Positions 9,398 to 17,725 of a stretch of 64,000 bases of DNA are shown here, piece after piece; position 1 is the first letter of the stretch; each line of letters starts with the position of its first letter. Origin of the DNA: an uncultured Desulfobacterales bacterium (GTDB lineage: Bacteria > Desulfobacterota > Desulfobulbia > Desulfobulbales > Desulfocapsaceae); contig CALGIJ010000017.1 in assembly GCA_937915545.1 (NCBI GenBank), positions 116,298 to 180,297 on the forward strand, written 5' to 3'. Made by a program: the position numbers and the translations under genes. The notes under the pieces were generated by a model. The model did no database searches and was not told where the DNA came from. It was given only the letters and a program-made list of their open reading frames with translations.

Positions 9398-9510
9398 GAT
9401 TTTCCTCCCTACCTGGTTGGGTTGACGATATCCCCCTGTCTGATCAACGGAGAACGGCTCCGCAGATATGCCAGGGGGCACGAAGCGGATATCAGTTGCC
9501 ATGAAGGTTA

Positions 9511-9526
9511 GCAAGAAAAAGACCAA
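9511..9526 (-). promoter_or_regulatory. Candidate sigma54 (-24/-12) promoter for dctPQM
   Basis: On the minus strand the sequence reads TTGGTCTTTTTCTTGC. The invariant GG and GC are separated by exactly 10 bp, as sigma54 requires, and the -12 element is a perfect TTGC. Transcription would start near 9500, about 100 bp before dctP. A sigma54 activator (DctD) is encoded next door. Confidence 0.7.
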
Positions 9527-9545
9527 TTTTACGCCACCGTAAAAT
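9526..9545. promoter_or_regulatory. Perfect inverted repeat abutting the dctP promoter
   Basis: ATTTTACG-CCAC-CGTAAAAT is an 8 bp perfect palindrome with a 4 bp centre. It touches the -24 element, which is closer than a typical activator site. It may be an operator for a repressor or an IHF/DctD-related element. Confidence 0.4.
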
Positions 9546-9984
9546 GCGTGTAGAATCGTGACACTCACTGGCCAGGAGCCATAGCGGACCTTGACGAGAT
9601 CGGCGGATTTTCGCCGATTCCCCCCTGGCAAGGCGGGGAAATCCACTCACCGGTAGAAGGTCTCTTGGCCCTGTCGCGGCACCTGTCGTACCGGCCTCGC
9701 GACCACATACCGCAACAGCGGTAAACCGGGAGTGGCGCGAGGGGAGGGAGGGGGTATGTTTTTGGCTAGACCACAACTCGTGTGTGAAAGGGGTGGATTT
9801 CCGCCACCGACTCCCTATGATATACTTTTGAGACACTCTTCTCGCCCAGCCTCAACGCCGTCATATCCTTGGGCCAAATGACCAGCAAGGGGAGTTGGGC
9901 TTCTCTGCATGAGCAAACACCCGAGAGGGTTATCACTATCATCTGTCAACAGGCCGGCGCAACCACCGGCAGAAAGGAGGAACC

Positions 9985-10479
9985 ATGAAAAACAACCCAA
10001 CCGTCAAGACCATCCTCTATGCCACCGATCTCGGAGAAAACACCCGCCCGGTTTTTCGCCATGCACTGGCGATGGCCAAGCAATACGACGCCAAGATCAT
10101 CATGCTCCATGTGGTGGAGCCGGTGGGCGAGACCGCCAAGGCGGTGATCAGCGCCTATATCTCCCAGGAGTTGAGCGAGGAGCTGCTCAACCAGTCGATG
10201 CAGGCCCTGGTGGTAACGATGAAGGACCGTCTGCGTCGCTTCTATGAAGAAGAGTGTGACGATGAGAAGGTTTGCTCTAACGTCAAGGAGGTGGTGGTGG
10301 TGGCCGGCAAGCCGAGCGAGGAGATTCTTCGTATCGCCGAAGAAGACAAGGCCGACATGATTGTCCTCGGCAAGTCGGCGCGTACCGTGCGTGGCATCCG
10401 CGTCATGGGCTCGACGGCGCGCCGCGTCAGCCGCATCGCCGCGGTGCCGGTGCTGGTGGTGCCCAACTGGCCGAAGTGA
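9985..10479 (+). CDS. Universal stress protein, UspA family
   Basis: The 164-residue single-domain protein has the Usp fold. The ATP-binding signature G-x2-G-x9-G(S/T) is recognisable near the end in GKSARTVRGIRVMGSTARRV, which suggests an ATP-binding member. It is preceded by an excellent ribosome site (AAAGGAGGAACC, then ATG). It is followed 49 bp later by ispH on the same strand. Usp proteins typically respond to starvation or redox stress; the specific role here is unknown. Confidence 0.92.
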   Translation: MKNNPTVKTILYATDLGENTRPVFRHALAMAKQYDAKIIMLHVVEPVGETAKAVISAYISQELSEELLNQSMQALVVTMKDRLRRFYEEECDDEKVCSNVKEVVVVAGKPSEEILRIAEEDKADMIVLGKSARTVRGIRVMGSTARRVSRIAAVPVLVVPNWPK

Positions 10480-10528
10480 TGGCGAAGAACATGGGGCACT
10501 CTACGGCAGCGCTTATCAAGGAATACTC

Positions 10529-11458
10529 ATGAAGAACAATTTTTCCGTCCTCCTTGCCGCCCCACGCGGTTTCTGCGCCGGGGTCGAGCGGGCCATCGCC
10601 ACGGTCCGTCTCTGCCTTGAGCGCTACGGCCGCCCGGTCTACGTGTTGCACGAGATCGTCCATAACAAGCATGTCCTCGCCGCGCTGGAACACGACGGCG
10701 CGGTCTTTGTCGAGGACCTCGAACAGATTCCCCATGGCGGGGTATGCATTTTCAGCGCCCATGGCGTGTCGCGCCAGGTGGAGGAGAAGGCCGCCCTGCT
10801 CGGCCTGAAGAGGGTCGACGCCACCTGCCCGCTGGTCACCTCCGTCCATGGCATGGTGGAGAAACACCACGCCATGGGTTACGAGGTGATCATCGTCGGC
10901 CATCACGGCCACCCCGAAGTAGTGGGCACCGCCGGCCGCGTCGACGGTCGCGTCCATGTCGTGGCGACCAGCGAAGAGGCCGAGAAGGTGGCGATAAAGG
11001 ATGGGGCGAAGGTTGCCTACGTCACCCAGACAACCCTCAATGGCACCGATATCGTCGAGTTGATCGAGGTGCTGAAACGGCGCTTCCCGCTCATCGAGGG
11101 GCCTCGTGACAATATCTGCTTCGCCACCCAGCACCGCCAGGAGGCGGTGCGCCTGCTCGCCATGGAGTCGGAGCTGATCTTCGTCGTCGGCTCGAAGAAC
11201 AGCTCCAACTCCAATCGCCTCAAGGAAGTGGCGGGGCAATGCGGGGTAGTCGCCCACCTCATCGACGATGCCGGCGATATCGACCCGCAGTGGCTGGATG
11301 GAGTGCAGAAAATCGGTATCACCGCCGGGGCCTCGGCCCCGGAGCGGTTGGTCGATGGGGTGTTACGCTGGCTCGCCCAGCATGGCGAGCTCGAGGTGAG
11401 GACGATGCGGGGGATCGAGGAGAAGGTCCACTTCAGGCCGGCGAAGCTCGCACACTGA
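10529..11458 (+). CDS. ispH: 4-hydroxy-3-methylbut-2-enyl diphosphate reductase IspH
   Basis: The 309-residue iron-sulfur enzyme carries out the last step of the MEP isoprenoid pathway, reducing HMBPP to IPP and DMAPP. The three cluster cysteines are C16 (RGFCAGV), C100 (DATCPLV) and C197 (NICFATQ). The family start MKNNFSVLLAAPRGF fixes the ATG at 10529. It follows the usp gene and is convergent with dapL, 38 bp away. IPP made here would supply the isoprenoid tail of menaquinone used by FrdCAB. Confidence 0.97.
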   Translation: MKNNFSVLLAAPRGFCAGVERAIATVRLCLERYGRPVYVLHEIVHNKHVLAALEHDGAVFVEDLEQIPHGGVCIFSAHGVSRQVEEKAALLGLKRVDATCPLVTSVHGMVEKHHAMGYEVIIVGHHGHPEVVGTAGRVDGRVHVVATSEEAEKVAIKDGAKVAYVTQTTLNGTDIVELIEVLKRRFPLIEGPRDNICFATQHRQEAVRLLAMESELIFVVGSKNSSNSNRLKEVAGQCGVVAHLIDDAGDIDPQWLDGVQKIGITAGASAPERLVDGVLRWLAQHGELEVRTMRGIEEKVHFRPAKLAH

Positions 11459-11496
11459 AGCGGCGGCTTCGCCAAGGCCCGGCGCAGCCGGCAGGG

Positions 11497-12726
11497 CTAG
11501 CGCCCGGAGAGCACCGTGGTCAGACGCCGCATGGCCTCCTCGACCCGGTCGCGATTATTGAAGGCAGAGATGCGGATATAGCCATTGCCGCACTTGCCGA
11601 AACCGGCCCCCGGGGTGCAGACCACCCCGGCCTGGTCGAGCAGCATGTCGAAGAAGGCCCAGGAATCCATGCGGCCCTCCACCCAGATATAGGGCGAGTT
11701 CTTGCCCCCGACATAGTCGTAGCCGAGTTTATCCATGGTGGCGCAGACCAGGGCGGCGTTATCCATGTAATAGTCGATCAGCGCCTTGGCCTCGACTTTG
11801 CCCTGTGGGCTGTAAACGGCCTCGGCCGCGCGCTGTACCGGGTAGGAAACGCCGTTGAACTTGGTGCAGTGGCGGCGGTTCCACAGAGGATGGAGCATCT
11901 GCACGCTGCCATCGGCACCATAGGCACGGCACTCCTTGGGCACGACGGTGTAGGCGCAGCGCGTGCCGGTGAAACCGGCGCTCTTCGAATAGCTGCGGAA
12001 CTCGATGGCCACCTCGCGGGCGCCAGGCACTTCGTAGATCGACTTTGGCAGGCTGTCGTCACGGATGAAGGCCTCGTAGGCGGCGTCGAAGAGGATCAGG
12101 GCCTTCTCCTTGCGGGCGAAATCGACCCAGGTCTGCAATTCCCCGCGGGTGATGGTCGAGCCGGTGGGGTTGTTGGGGAAGCAGAGGTAGATGAGGTCGA
12201 CCTTCTCCTTCGGCAGGGCCGGCACGAAGTTGTTCTCCTTTGTACCCTCGAGATAGACGATGCCCTGGTAGCGGCCGTCGACGAAGGCTCCGGTACGGCC
12301 GGCCATGACATTGGTGTCGAGATACACCGGGTAGACCGGGTCGGGGATGGCGATGGTGATGTCGCTGGTGAACAGTTCCTGGATATTGCCGGTGTCGCAC
12401 TTGGCGCCGTCGCTGACGAAGATTTCATCGGCGGCGATCTCGGCGCCACGGCTCTGGAAGTCGTTGACGGCGATCGCCTCGCGCAAAAAGGAGTAGCCCT
12501 GCTCGGGGCCGTATCCCTTGAAGCTTGCATCGGCGGCCATCTCGTCGACGGCCTTGTGGAAGGCGGCAATGATCGCCGGCGGCAGGCCGCGGGTGACGTC
12601 GCCGATGCCCAGCTTGATGATGTCGCGCTCCGGGTGCTTGGCCTGAAAGGCGGCGACGCGCCTGGCGATATCGGAGAACAGATAGGAGGCCTGCAGCTTC
12701 AGGTAATGCTCGTTTATGGTTATCAT
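11497..12726 (-). CDS. dapL: LL-diaminopimelate aminotransferase DapL
   Basis: The 409-residue class I/II PLP aminotransferase converts tetrahydrodipicolinate directly to LL-DAP for lysine and peptidoglycan synthesis. The start MITINEHYLKLQASYLFSDI is the typical DapL N-terminus. K248 in SYSKSAGFTG is the PLP lysine, and CFPNNPTGS and the SDGAKCD region are also characteristic. DapL is common in plants, Chlamydia, spirochaetes and Desulfobacterota. It is divergent from pepN (137 bp). The ribosome site is poor. Confidence 0.96.
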   Translation of the reverse strand: MITINEHYLKLQASYLFSDIARRVAAFQAKHPERDIIKLGIGDVTRGLPPAIIAAFHKAVDEMAADASFKGYGPEQGYSFLREAIAVNDFQSRGAEIAADEIFVSDGAKCDTGNIQELFTSDITIAIPDPVYPVYLDTNVMAGRTGAFVDGRYQGIVYLEGTKENNFVPALPKEKVDLIYLCFPNNPTGSTITRGELQTWVDFARKEKALILFDAAYEAFIRDDSLPKSIYEVPGAREVAIEFRSYSKSAGFTGTRCAYTVVPKECRAYGADGSVQMLHPLWNRRHCTKFNGVSYPVQRAAEAVYSPQGKVEAKALIDYYMDNAALVCATMDKLGYDYVGGKNSPYIWVEGRMDSWAFFDMLLDQAGVVCTPGAGFGKCGNGYIRISAFNNRDRVEEAMRRLTTVLSGR

Positions 12727-12863
12727 TTGGCGGGTTTCTCGGTTGTTTTGTGGGGAAAAGGAGTTACCTTGAGGACGAAGCCTCAATATAATGGACTGAC
12801 TCCCGCTGTCAACCGCCAACTCGGCGACAGGCAGCGGAGATCCACTGAAAAGGACCATCCACC

Positions 12864-15491
12864 ATGCATGAACGCCTGCCCATTCTGAGGACGGACTACC
12901 GCGTCTTCGACTTCGTCGTCGACAGCCTCGAGCTCAGTTTCGCCCTCTTCGACAGCCATACCATCGTCACCGCCCGCGCGCGCTACCGCCGCAACCCGCT
13001 ATCCCAACGCCGCGACGCTCACCTCCACCTTTATGGCGAGGAGTTGGAACTCCTCGAGATCAGTATCGACAGCAGCCCCGTGCCGGCAGAACGCCTGGTG
13101 AAAGACGACAAGGGGCTGACCATCCTCGCCCCGCCTGACGCCTTCGAGCTGCGTCTGGTGACGAAAATCTTTCCCGACCGCAATACCTCCCTCGAAGGGC
13201 TCTACCGCTCCCGGGGCAACTTTTGCACGCAGTGCGAGGCCGAGGGTTTCCGCAAGATCACCTATTACCCCGATCGTCCCGATGTGATGACCGTCTTCAC
13301 CACGCGTATCGAGGCCGACCGCAATAGCTGTCCGGTGCTGCTTGCCAACGGAAATCTCGTCGACAGCGGGTTCCTCGGGGATGACCGCCACTTTGCCCTG
13401 TGGCATGACCCGTTCCCCAAGCCCTGCTACCTCTTCGCCCTGGTGGCGGGTTCACTGGTCCCCCTGGAGGACACCTTCGTCACCCGTTCCGGAAGAAAGG
13501 TCGACCTGCGCATCTATGTCGAGGAACGCAACCAGGGCAAATGCCGCCACGCCATGGACTCCCTCAAGAAGGCCATGCGCTGGGACGAGGAGGTCTACGG
13601 CCTGGAGTACGACCTCGACACCTTCATGATCGTCGCCGTCGAAGACTTCAACATGGGGGCGATGGAGAACAAGGGCCTCAACATTTTCAACGCCAAGTAT
13701 GTGCTGTCGACGCCGGAGACCGCCACCGACATCGACTACCTCGGCATCGAAGGAGTGGTGGCCCACGAGTATTTCCATAACTGGACCGGCAACCGCGTCA
13801 CCTGCCGCGACTGGTTTCAGCTGAGCCTCAAGGAGGGGTTGACCGTCTTCCGCGATCAGCAGTTTTCTTCGGATATGAACTCGCCTGCGGTGCAGCGCAT
13901 CGATGACGTACGCATCCTCAAGAACGTGCAGTTCAGGGAGGATGCCGGGCCCATGGCCCACCCGGTGAGGCCCGACAGCTATATGGAGATCAACAACTTC
14001 TATACCGCCACCGTCTACAACAAGGGCGCCGAGGTCATCCGCATGCTGCACACCCTGCTTGGCCGGGAGCTCTTCCGCCGGGGCATGGACCTCTACTTCC
14101 AGCGCCATGACGGCCAGGCGGTAACCTGCGACGACTTCGTCGCCGCCATGGCCGACGCGGCGCAGAAAGATCTCCGCCAGTTCGCCAACTGGTACAGCCA
14201 GGCGGGGACACCCCTGTTGCGGCTGCGGGAGGAGTGGCTGGCCGAGGAGCAGCAATACCAGCTGACTGTCTCCCAGGAACTGCCCGAGGTGGCCGGGCAG
14301 GAGGAGACGCAGCCCTTTCATCTCCCCCTGGCGGTGGGCCTCCTGCACCCGCAGACTGGCCAGGACATGCTCACCGGCCATGAGGCCGGAACGGCAGTGG
14401 TGGAGCTGCGGGAAAAAGAGCAGACCTTCGTCTTCCCAGGGATCAACGCCGCCCCGGTGCTTTCCTTTCTGCGCGATTTCTCCGCCCCGGTGCGGGTCGC
14501 CCCCTTCCAGGACCGGCGGCAACTCGCCTTCCTCATGGCCCATGACAGCAACCTCTACAATCGCTGGGACGCCTCGGCACGACTGGCGGCGGAAGTCATC
14601 CTCGAGGTGGCGGGGCAGGTGCAGCGTGGTGAAGAGAAGGTCCTCGACTCCTGCTTCAGCGATGCGGTTGCCCAGAGCCTGGCCAGTCCGGTGGAGGACG
14701 CGGCGCTGCTTGCCCTGTCCCTGACCCTGCCGCCAGAGACGACCTTGGCCCAGGAGATGGCAGTGGTCGACCCGGATGCCCTGTACCTTGCCCGTCAGTG
14801 GGTGAAGCGCCGTCTGGCGGAGGACAACCGCCAGGCCCTGGAGAAGCTCTACAACAGCAACCGGGAGGAGGGCAGCTACAGCATCTCGCCGCAGTCAATG
14901 GGGCAAAGGAGCCTCAAGAACGTCGCCCTCTCCTACATCATGGCGCTTGAACCGCTGCCGCAGGAGGTGCTAGACCTCTGCCTTGACCAGTATCGCCAGG
15001 CGAGCAACATGACCGACGCCATCGCCGCCCTGGCGGCCCTGGTCAACCTGGACCACCCCCAACGCCCCGCCATGCTTCTGCAGTTCCACGAGCGCTGGCG
15101 GGACGACGCTCTGGTCCTCGACAAGTGGTTCACCCTGCAGGCCCAGTCGAGCTTGCCCAACACCCTCGACAGGGTGGAGGAACTGCTTGGTCATCCCTCT
15201 TTTTCCATGGAGAACCCCAACAAAGTGCGCTCCCTGGTCGGGGCCTTCTGCGCCGGCAACCATGTGCGCTTCCATGAGGCCAGCGGGAGAGGCTACGCCT
15301 TCCTTGCCGAGCGTATCATCGAGCTTAACGCCATCAACCCGCAGATCGCCGCGCGCATGGTGGCGCCGCTGATCAACTGGAAGCGTTACGACCAACGGCG
15401 CCAGGAACTGATGCGGGAGCAACTGCGGCGCATCGCCGCCACCCCCGACTTGTCGCGGGATGTTTACGAGATTGTCACCAAGAGCAGTTGA
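12864..15491 (+). CDS. pepN: Aminopeptidase N (M1 family)
   Basis: The 875-residue cytoplasmic zinc aminopeptidase resembles E. coli PepN in length and layout. The exopeptidase motif GAMEN is at about 265-269. The zinc site HEYFH is at H301/E302/H305, with the third ligand E324 in LKEGLTVF. The long alpha-helical C-terminal domain is complete (LINWKRYD, then the end at about 875). It releases N-terminal residues from peptides. The start at 12864 follows AAGGA by 9 bp. It is convergent with the cytochrome gene, only 6 bp apart, with no hairpin between. Confidence 0.97.
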   Translation: MHERLPILRTDYRVFDFVVDSLELSFALFDSHTIVTARARYRRNPLSQRRDAHLHLYGEELELLEISIDSSPVPAERLVKDDKGLTILAPPDAFELRLVTKIFPDRNTSLEGLYRSRGNFCTQCEAEGFRKITYYPDRPDVMTVFTTRIEADRNSCPVLLANGNLVDSGFLGDDRHFALWHDPFPKPCYLFALVAGSLVPLEDTFVTRSGRKVDLRIYVEERNQGKCRHAMDSLKKAMRWDEEVYGLEYDLDTFMIVAVEDFNMGAMENKGLNIFNAKYVLSTPETATDIDYLGIEGVVAHEYFHNWTGNRVTCRDWFQLSLKEGLTVFRDQQFSSDMNSPAVQRIDDVRILKNVQFREDAGPMAHPVRPDSYMEINNFYTATVYNKGAEVIRMLHTLLGRELFRRGMDLYFQRHDGQAVTCDDFVAAMADAAQKDLRQFANWYSQAGTPLLRLREEWLAEEQQYQLTVSQELPEVAGQEETQPFHLPLAVGLLHPQTGQDMLTGHEAGTAVVELREKEQTFVFPGINAAPVLSFLRDFSAPVRVAPFQDRRQLAFLMAHDSNLYNRWDASARLAAEVILEVAGQVQRGEEKVLDSCFSDAVAQSLASPVEDAALLALSLTLPPETTLAQEMAVVDPDALYLARQWVKRRLAEDNRQALEKLYNSNREEGSYSISPQSMGQRSLKNVALSYIMALEPLPQEVLDLCLDQYRQASNMTDAIAALAALVNLDHPQRPAMLLQFHERWRDDALVLDKWFTLQAQSSLPNTLDRVEELLGHPSFSMENPNKVRSLVGAFCAGNHVRFHEASGRGYAFLAERIIELNAINPQIAARMVAPLINWKRYDQRRQELMREQLRRIAATPDLSRDVYEIVTKSS

Positions 15492-15497
15492 CAGAGG

Positions 15498-15770
15498 CTA
15501 GCGCTCGCGCTTGTGGCAGAAGAGGCAGCGGTAGGGCGGGGGATGGTCGCCGGGCAGCGGCGCCATCTGCCCCGCGCCATGGCAGTCGAGACAGGATCGT
15601 TCCGCCTCTTTCTTCTCCATGCTTTGGAAGGGGCGATGATTGTCATCGTTCGGCAGCGGTCTGGTGCTCTCCTTTGGCGCCCTCCACAAAAAGAAGAGAA
15701 TGGCGACGCACAAGAGGGCGAAGAGACCGTTGAGCAGCCACGATGGCAGTCGGGGGGAAGGGGTTTTCAT
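15498..15770 (-). CDS. Small membrane-anchored diheme cytochrome c-like protein
   Basis: The 90-residue protein has an uncleaved-looking N-terminal TM helix (about 12-30, LLNGLFALLCVAILFFLW), then a short hydrophilic linker, then two CxxCH haem c sites: CLDCH at about 60-64 and CLFCH at about 82-86. Both hemes sit within the last 35 residues, so this is a minimal periplasm-facing electron carrier. It does not resemble NapC/NrfH, which carry four hemes. Its start overlaps the upstream flavoprotein stop by 4 bp (ATGA), so the two are translationally coupled. Confidence 0.85.
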   Translation of the reverse strand: MKTPSPRLPSWLLNGLFALLCVAILFFLWRAPKESTRPLPNDDNHRPFQSMEKKEAERSCLDCHGAGQMAPLPGDHPPPYRCLFCHKRER

Positions 15771-16822
15771 TGCCGGCTGGAGGGGTCGAGGCCTTGGGCC
15801 ATTTCAATGGCGGAAAACGCAATGGCGCCGCTGCGCAGTGCCAGTGTCGCCGCCTCGCCGATCACTGCGGCGAGACGGCGACTGCGGTTAAGCAAGTCGA
15901 GCATGCGGCGGTGGCGATGGTGATTGCGCGCCAGCCGCGCCAATCGTTCGGCGGCACCATTTCGTGAGACGATGATATCGGCAACCGCTTCTCCCGAGAC
16001 GATTGCCGAGTAGATGCCCTCGCCGGTGAGGCCTGAGGCCAGCCCGGCGGCATCGCCCACCAGAAAAGTATTTCCGAAGCGGTAGCCCCGGTAATCGAAG
16101 TTGATCAGCTCCGCCTTCCCGCCAACCCCGCCAAGGGCGATGCCCCGCCCTTTGGCCCAGCAGAGAAAATTACCTTTCAGCTCAATTGCGGACATGGCGC
16201 GACGATCGACATAGGCGCCGATGGAGGCGCTGCTGCGCTGGGGGAAGACCCAGGCATAGCCGCTGGCGAAGCGCCCTGGATGCAGATGCCACTCCATGCG
16301 TGGAAAATCGCCGGGTACCTGGTAGGTAATGCCGACCCCCACCGCCTCCGTGGCAAGGCCCAGCGACCGGCGCACCAGGGAGGATGAGCCGTCGGCGCCG
16401 ACGATGTAGGAGGCGAGGAGGCGTTCTTGCCGTCCTCCGCCAGCGCCCTGGCAGGTGATCGCCTGACCGTCAAGGGCGCACAGACGGCAGCCGAGGCGCA
16501 GTTCCGCCCCGGCAGCGACCGCCTGTTCGGCCATGCGCCGACCGAGAACTTGCCGGTTGACGGTGGCGATAATCGGCTGCGACGAGCGCAGCGTCGCCCG
16601 CTGCAACGGCGTATACAGATGCTGCTCGGGAAAACTCCTCTCGGCGATCTCCGCCGGAACCGTGCGAATCAACCCGTTCCAGGTAATACCGCCGGCGCAG
16701 ACCTTGGCCCCGACCTGCGTCTTCTTCTCGAGGACCAGGGTCTTGAGTCCGGCTGCGGCGGCGCGGGTGGCGCAGGCCAGCCCGCCCGGACCGGCGCCGA
16801 TGATGATGAGGTCGTAGTTCAT
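15767..16822 (-). CDS. Geranylgeranyl reductase-family FAD oxidoreductase
   Basis: The 351-residue flavoprotein starts with a Rossmann motif (IIIGAGPGGLACA) and has the second FAD motif FLVGDAAGLASGLTGEGI at about 275-292. The region VGAKVCAGGI near residue 40 resembles the Cys/Gly segment of geranylgeranyl reductases. Family members saturate isoprenoid chains of archaeal lipids, chlorophyll or menaquinone (for example mycobacterial MenJ). The start MNYDLIIIG at 16822 lacks a purine-rich ribosome site; an upstream in-frame ATG at 16855 lies over the frd terminator. Coupling to a diheme cytochrome and proximity to frd suggest a quinone or isoprenoid substrate; this is inference. Confidence 0.8.
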   Translation of the reverse strand: MNYDLIIIGAGPGGLACATRAAAAGLKTLVLEKKTQVGAKVCAGGITWNGLIRTVPAEIAERSFPEQHLYTPLQRATLRSSQPIIATVNRQVLGRRMAEQAVAAGAELRLGCRLCALDGQAITCQGAGGGRQERLLASYIVGADGSSSLVRRSLGLATEAVGVGITYQVPGDFPRMEWHLHPGRFASGYAWVFPQRSSASIGAYVDRRAMSAIELKGNFLCWAKGRGIALGGVGGKAELINFDYRGYRFGNTFLVGDAAGLASGLTGEGIYSAIVSGEAVADIIVSRNGAAERLARLARNHHRHRRMLDLLNRSRRLAAVIGEAATLALRSGAIAFSAIEMAQGLDPSSRQ

Positions 16823-16851
16823 AGAGAGGGGAGGGGGCCTGCTGCCACACG

Positions 16852-16892
16852 CCATAAAAAAAACCTGCGTGATCGACATCGATCACGCAGGT
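16852..16892 (-). terminator. Rho-independent terminator of frdCAB
   Basis: A perfect 14 bp inverted repeat (ACCTGCGTGATCGA / TCGATCACGCAGGT, 2 bp between) is followed on the minus strand by eight T. It lies 24 bp after the frdB stop and before the flavoprotein gene. Read-through, or a separate start inside this short interval, must express the downstream pair. Confidence 0.93.
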
Positions 16893-16915
16893 CGCAATTC
16901 CGCGGGCTGAAGGGA

Positions 16916-17677
16916 TCAGCCCTCGCTCAGCACCGCCGTGAGGTATTCCCTGTTCAACCTGGCGATATTGCGGATTGAAATGCCCTTGGGGCAGACTGCC
17001 TCGCACTCGCGGGCATTGGTGCAGTTGCCAAAGCCCTCCACATCCATCTGCGCCACCATGGCCAGGGCGCGCTGCTTCCTCTCTACCTGCCCCTGGGGGA
17101 GCAGAGCCAGTTGGGAAATCTTGGCGCTGGTAAAGAGCATCGCCGCGCCGTTGGGACAACTGGCGACACAGGCCCCGCAGCCGATACAGGCGGCGGCGTC
17201 CATGGCCAGCTCCGCCCGCTGCGAGGCAATCGGCAAGCCGTTGGCATCGGGGGCGCCGCCGGTGTTCACCGAGACATAGCCACCCGCCTGGATGATGCGA
17301 TCAAGGGCGGAACGGTCGACGAGGAGGTCCTTGCGGACCGGGAAAGCGCGGGAGCGGAAGGGCTCGATGACCAGGGTGTCGCCGGTCTTGAAGTGGCGCA
17401 TATGCAGCTGGCACAGGGTGGTCTCCTTCTCCGGCCCATGGGCGATACCATTGACCACCGCCCCGCACATGCCGCAGATGCCCTCGCGACAGTCGTGGTC
17501 GAAGGCCACCGGGTCCTTGCCTTCCTTGGTGAGTTTTTCGTTGAGCACATCGAGCATCTCGAGAAACGACATGTCGGTGTGAATGCCGTCGAGGCTGTAG
17601 GTTTCCAGACCGCCCAGTGCGTCGCTGTTGGCTTGGCGCCAGATTTTCAGCGTCAGGTTAATGCTGCTCATATCCAT
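16916..17677 (-). CDS. frdB: Fumarate reductase/succinate dehydrogenase iron-sulfur subunit
   Basis: The 253-residue subunit carries three clusters. The plant-type [2Fe-2S] ligands are in DHDCREGICGMCG, a [4Fe-4S] site is in CIGCGACVASCPNG, and the last cysteine group is in CTNARECEAVCPKG. It transfers electrons between the FAD subunit and the diheme cytochrome b. The start at 17677 is backed by AAAGGTAGA. It is the last gene of frdC-frdA-frdB, 48 bp after frdA, and is followed by a terminator. The sequence resembles the Geobacter/Bacteroidetes-type enzyme that can work in both directions. Confidence 0.95.
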   Translation of the reverse strand: MDMSSINLTLKIWRQANSDALGGLETYSLDGIHTDMSFLEMLDVLNEKLTKEGKDPVAFDHDCREGICGMCGAVVNGIAHGPEKETTLCQLHMRHFKTGDTLVIEPFRSRAFPVRKDLLVDRSALDRIIQAGGYVSVNTGGAPDANGLPIASQRAELAMDAAACIGCGACVASCPNGAAMLFTSAKISQLALLPQGQVERKQRALAMVAQMDVEGFGNCTNARECEAVCPKGISIRNIARLNREYLTAVLSEG

Positions 17678-17725
17678 TCTACCTTTATCGTTCGTTGATG
17701 ATCTCGCGGTAACAACCTCGACCGG

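Larger units (their letters stand above)
9398..9984. other. Divergent regulatory region between dctP and the usp gene
   Basis: These 587 bp hold no convincing gene. Besides the sigma54 promoter and its abutting palindrome, two further perfect inverted repeats are present: ATCGGCG/CGCCGAT at 9599-9618 (6 bp loop) and TACCGC/GCGGTA at 9708-9723 (4 bp loop). They lie 80-220 bp upstream of the predicted dctP start, the usual range for DctD enhancer sites. A GGTGG/CCACC repeat lies near 9793-9810, upstream of the usp gene. Confidence 0.5.

Noticed and set aside
8276..9511. Plus-strand ORF of 411 codons over dctP
   Set aside because: Antisense shadow of a clear dctP with signal peptide and ribosome site.
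11239..12888. Plus-strand ORF of 549 codons over dapL
   Set aside because: Shadow of dapL and the ispH end; no recognisable family.
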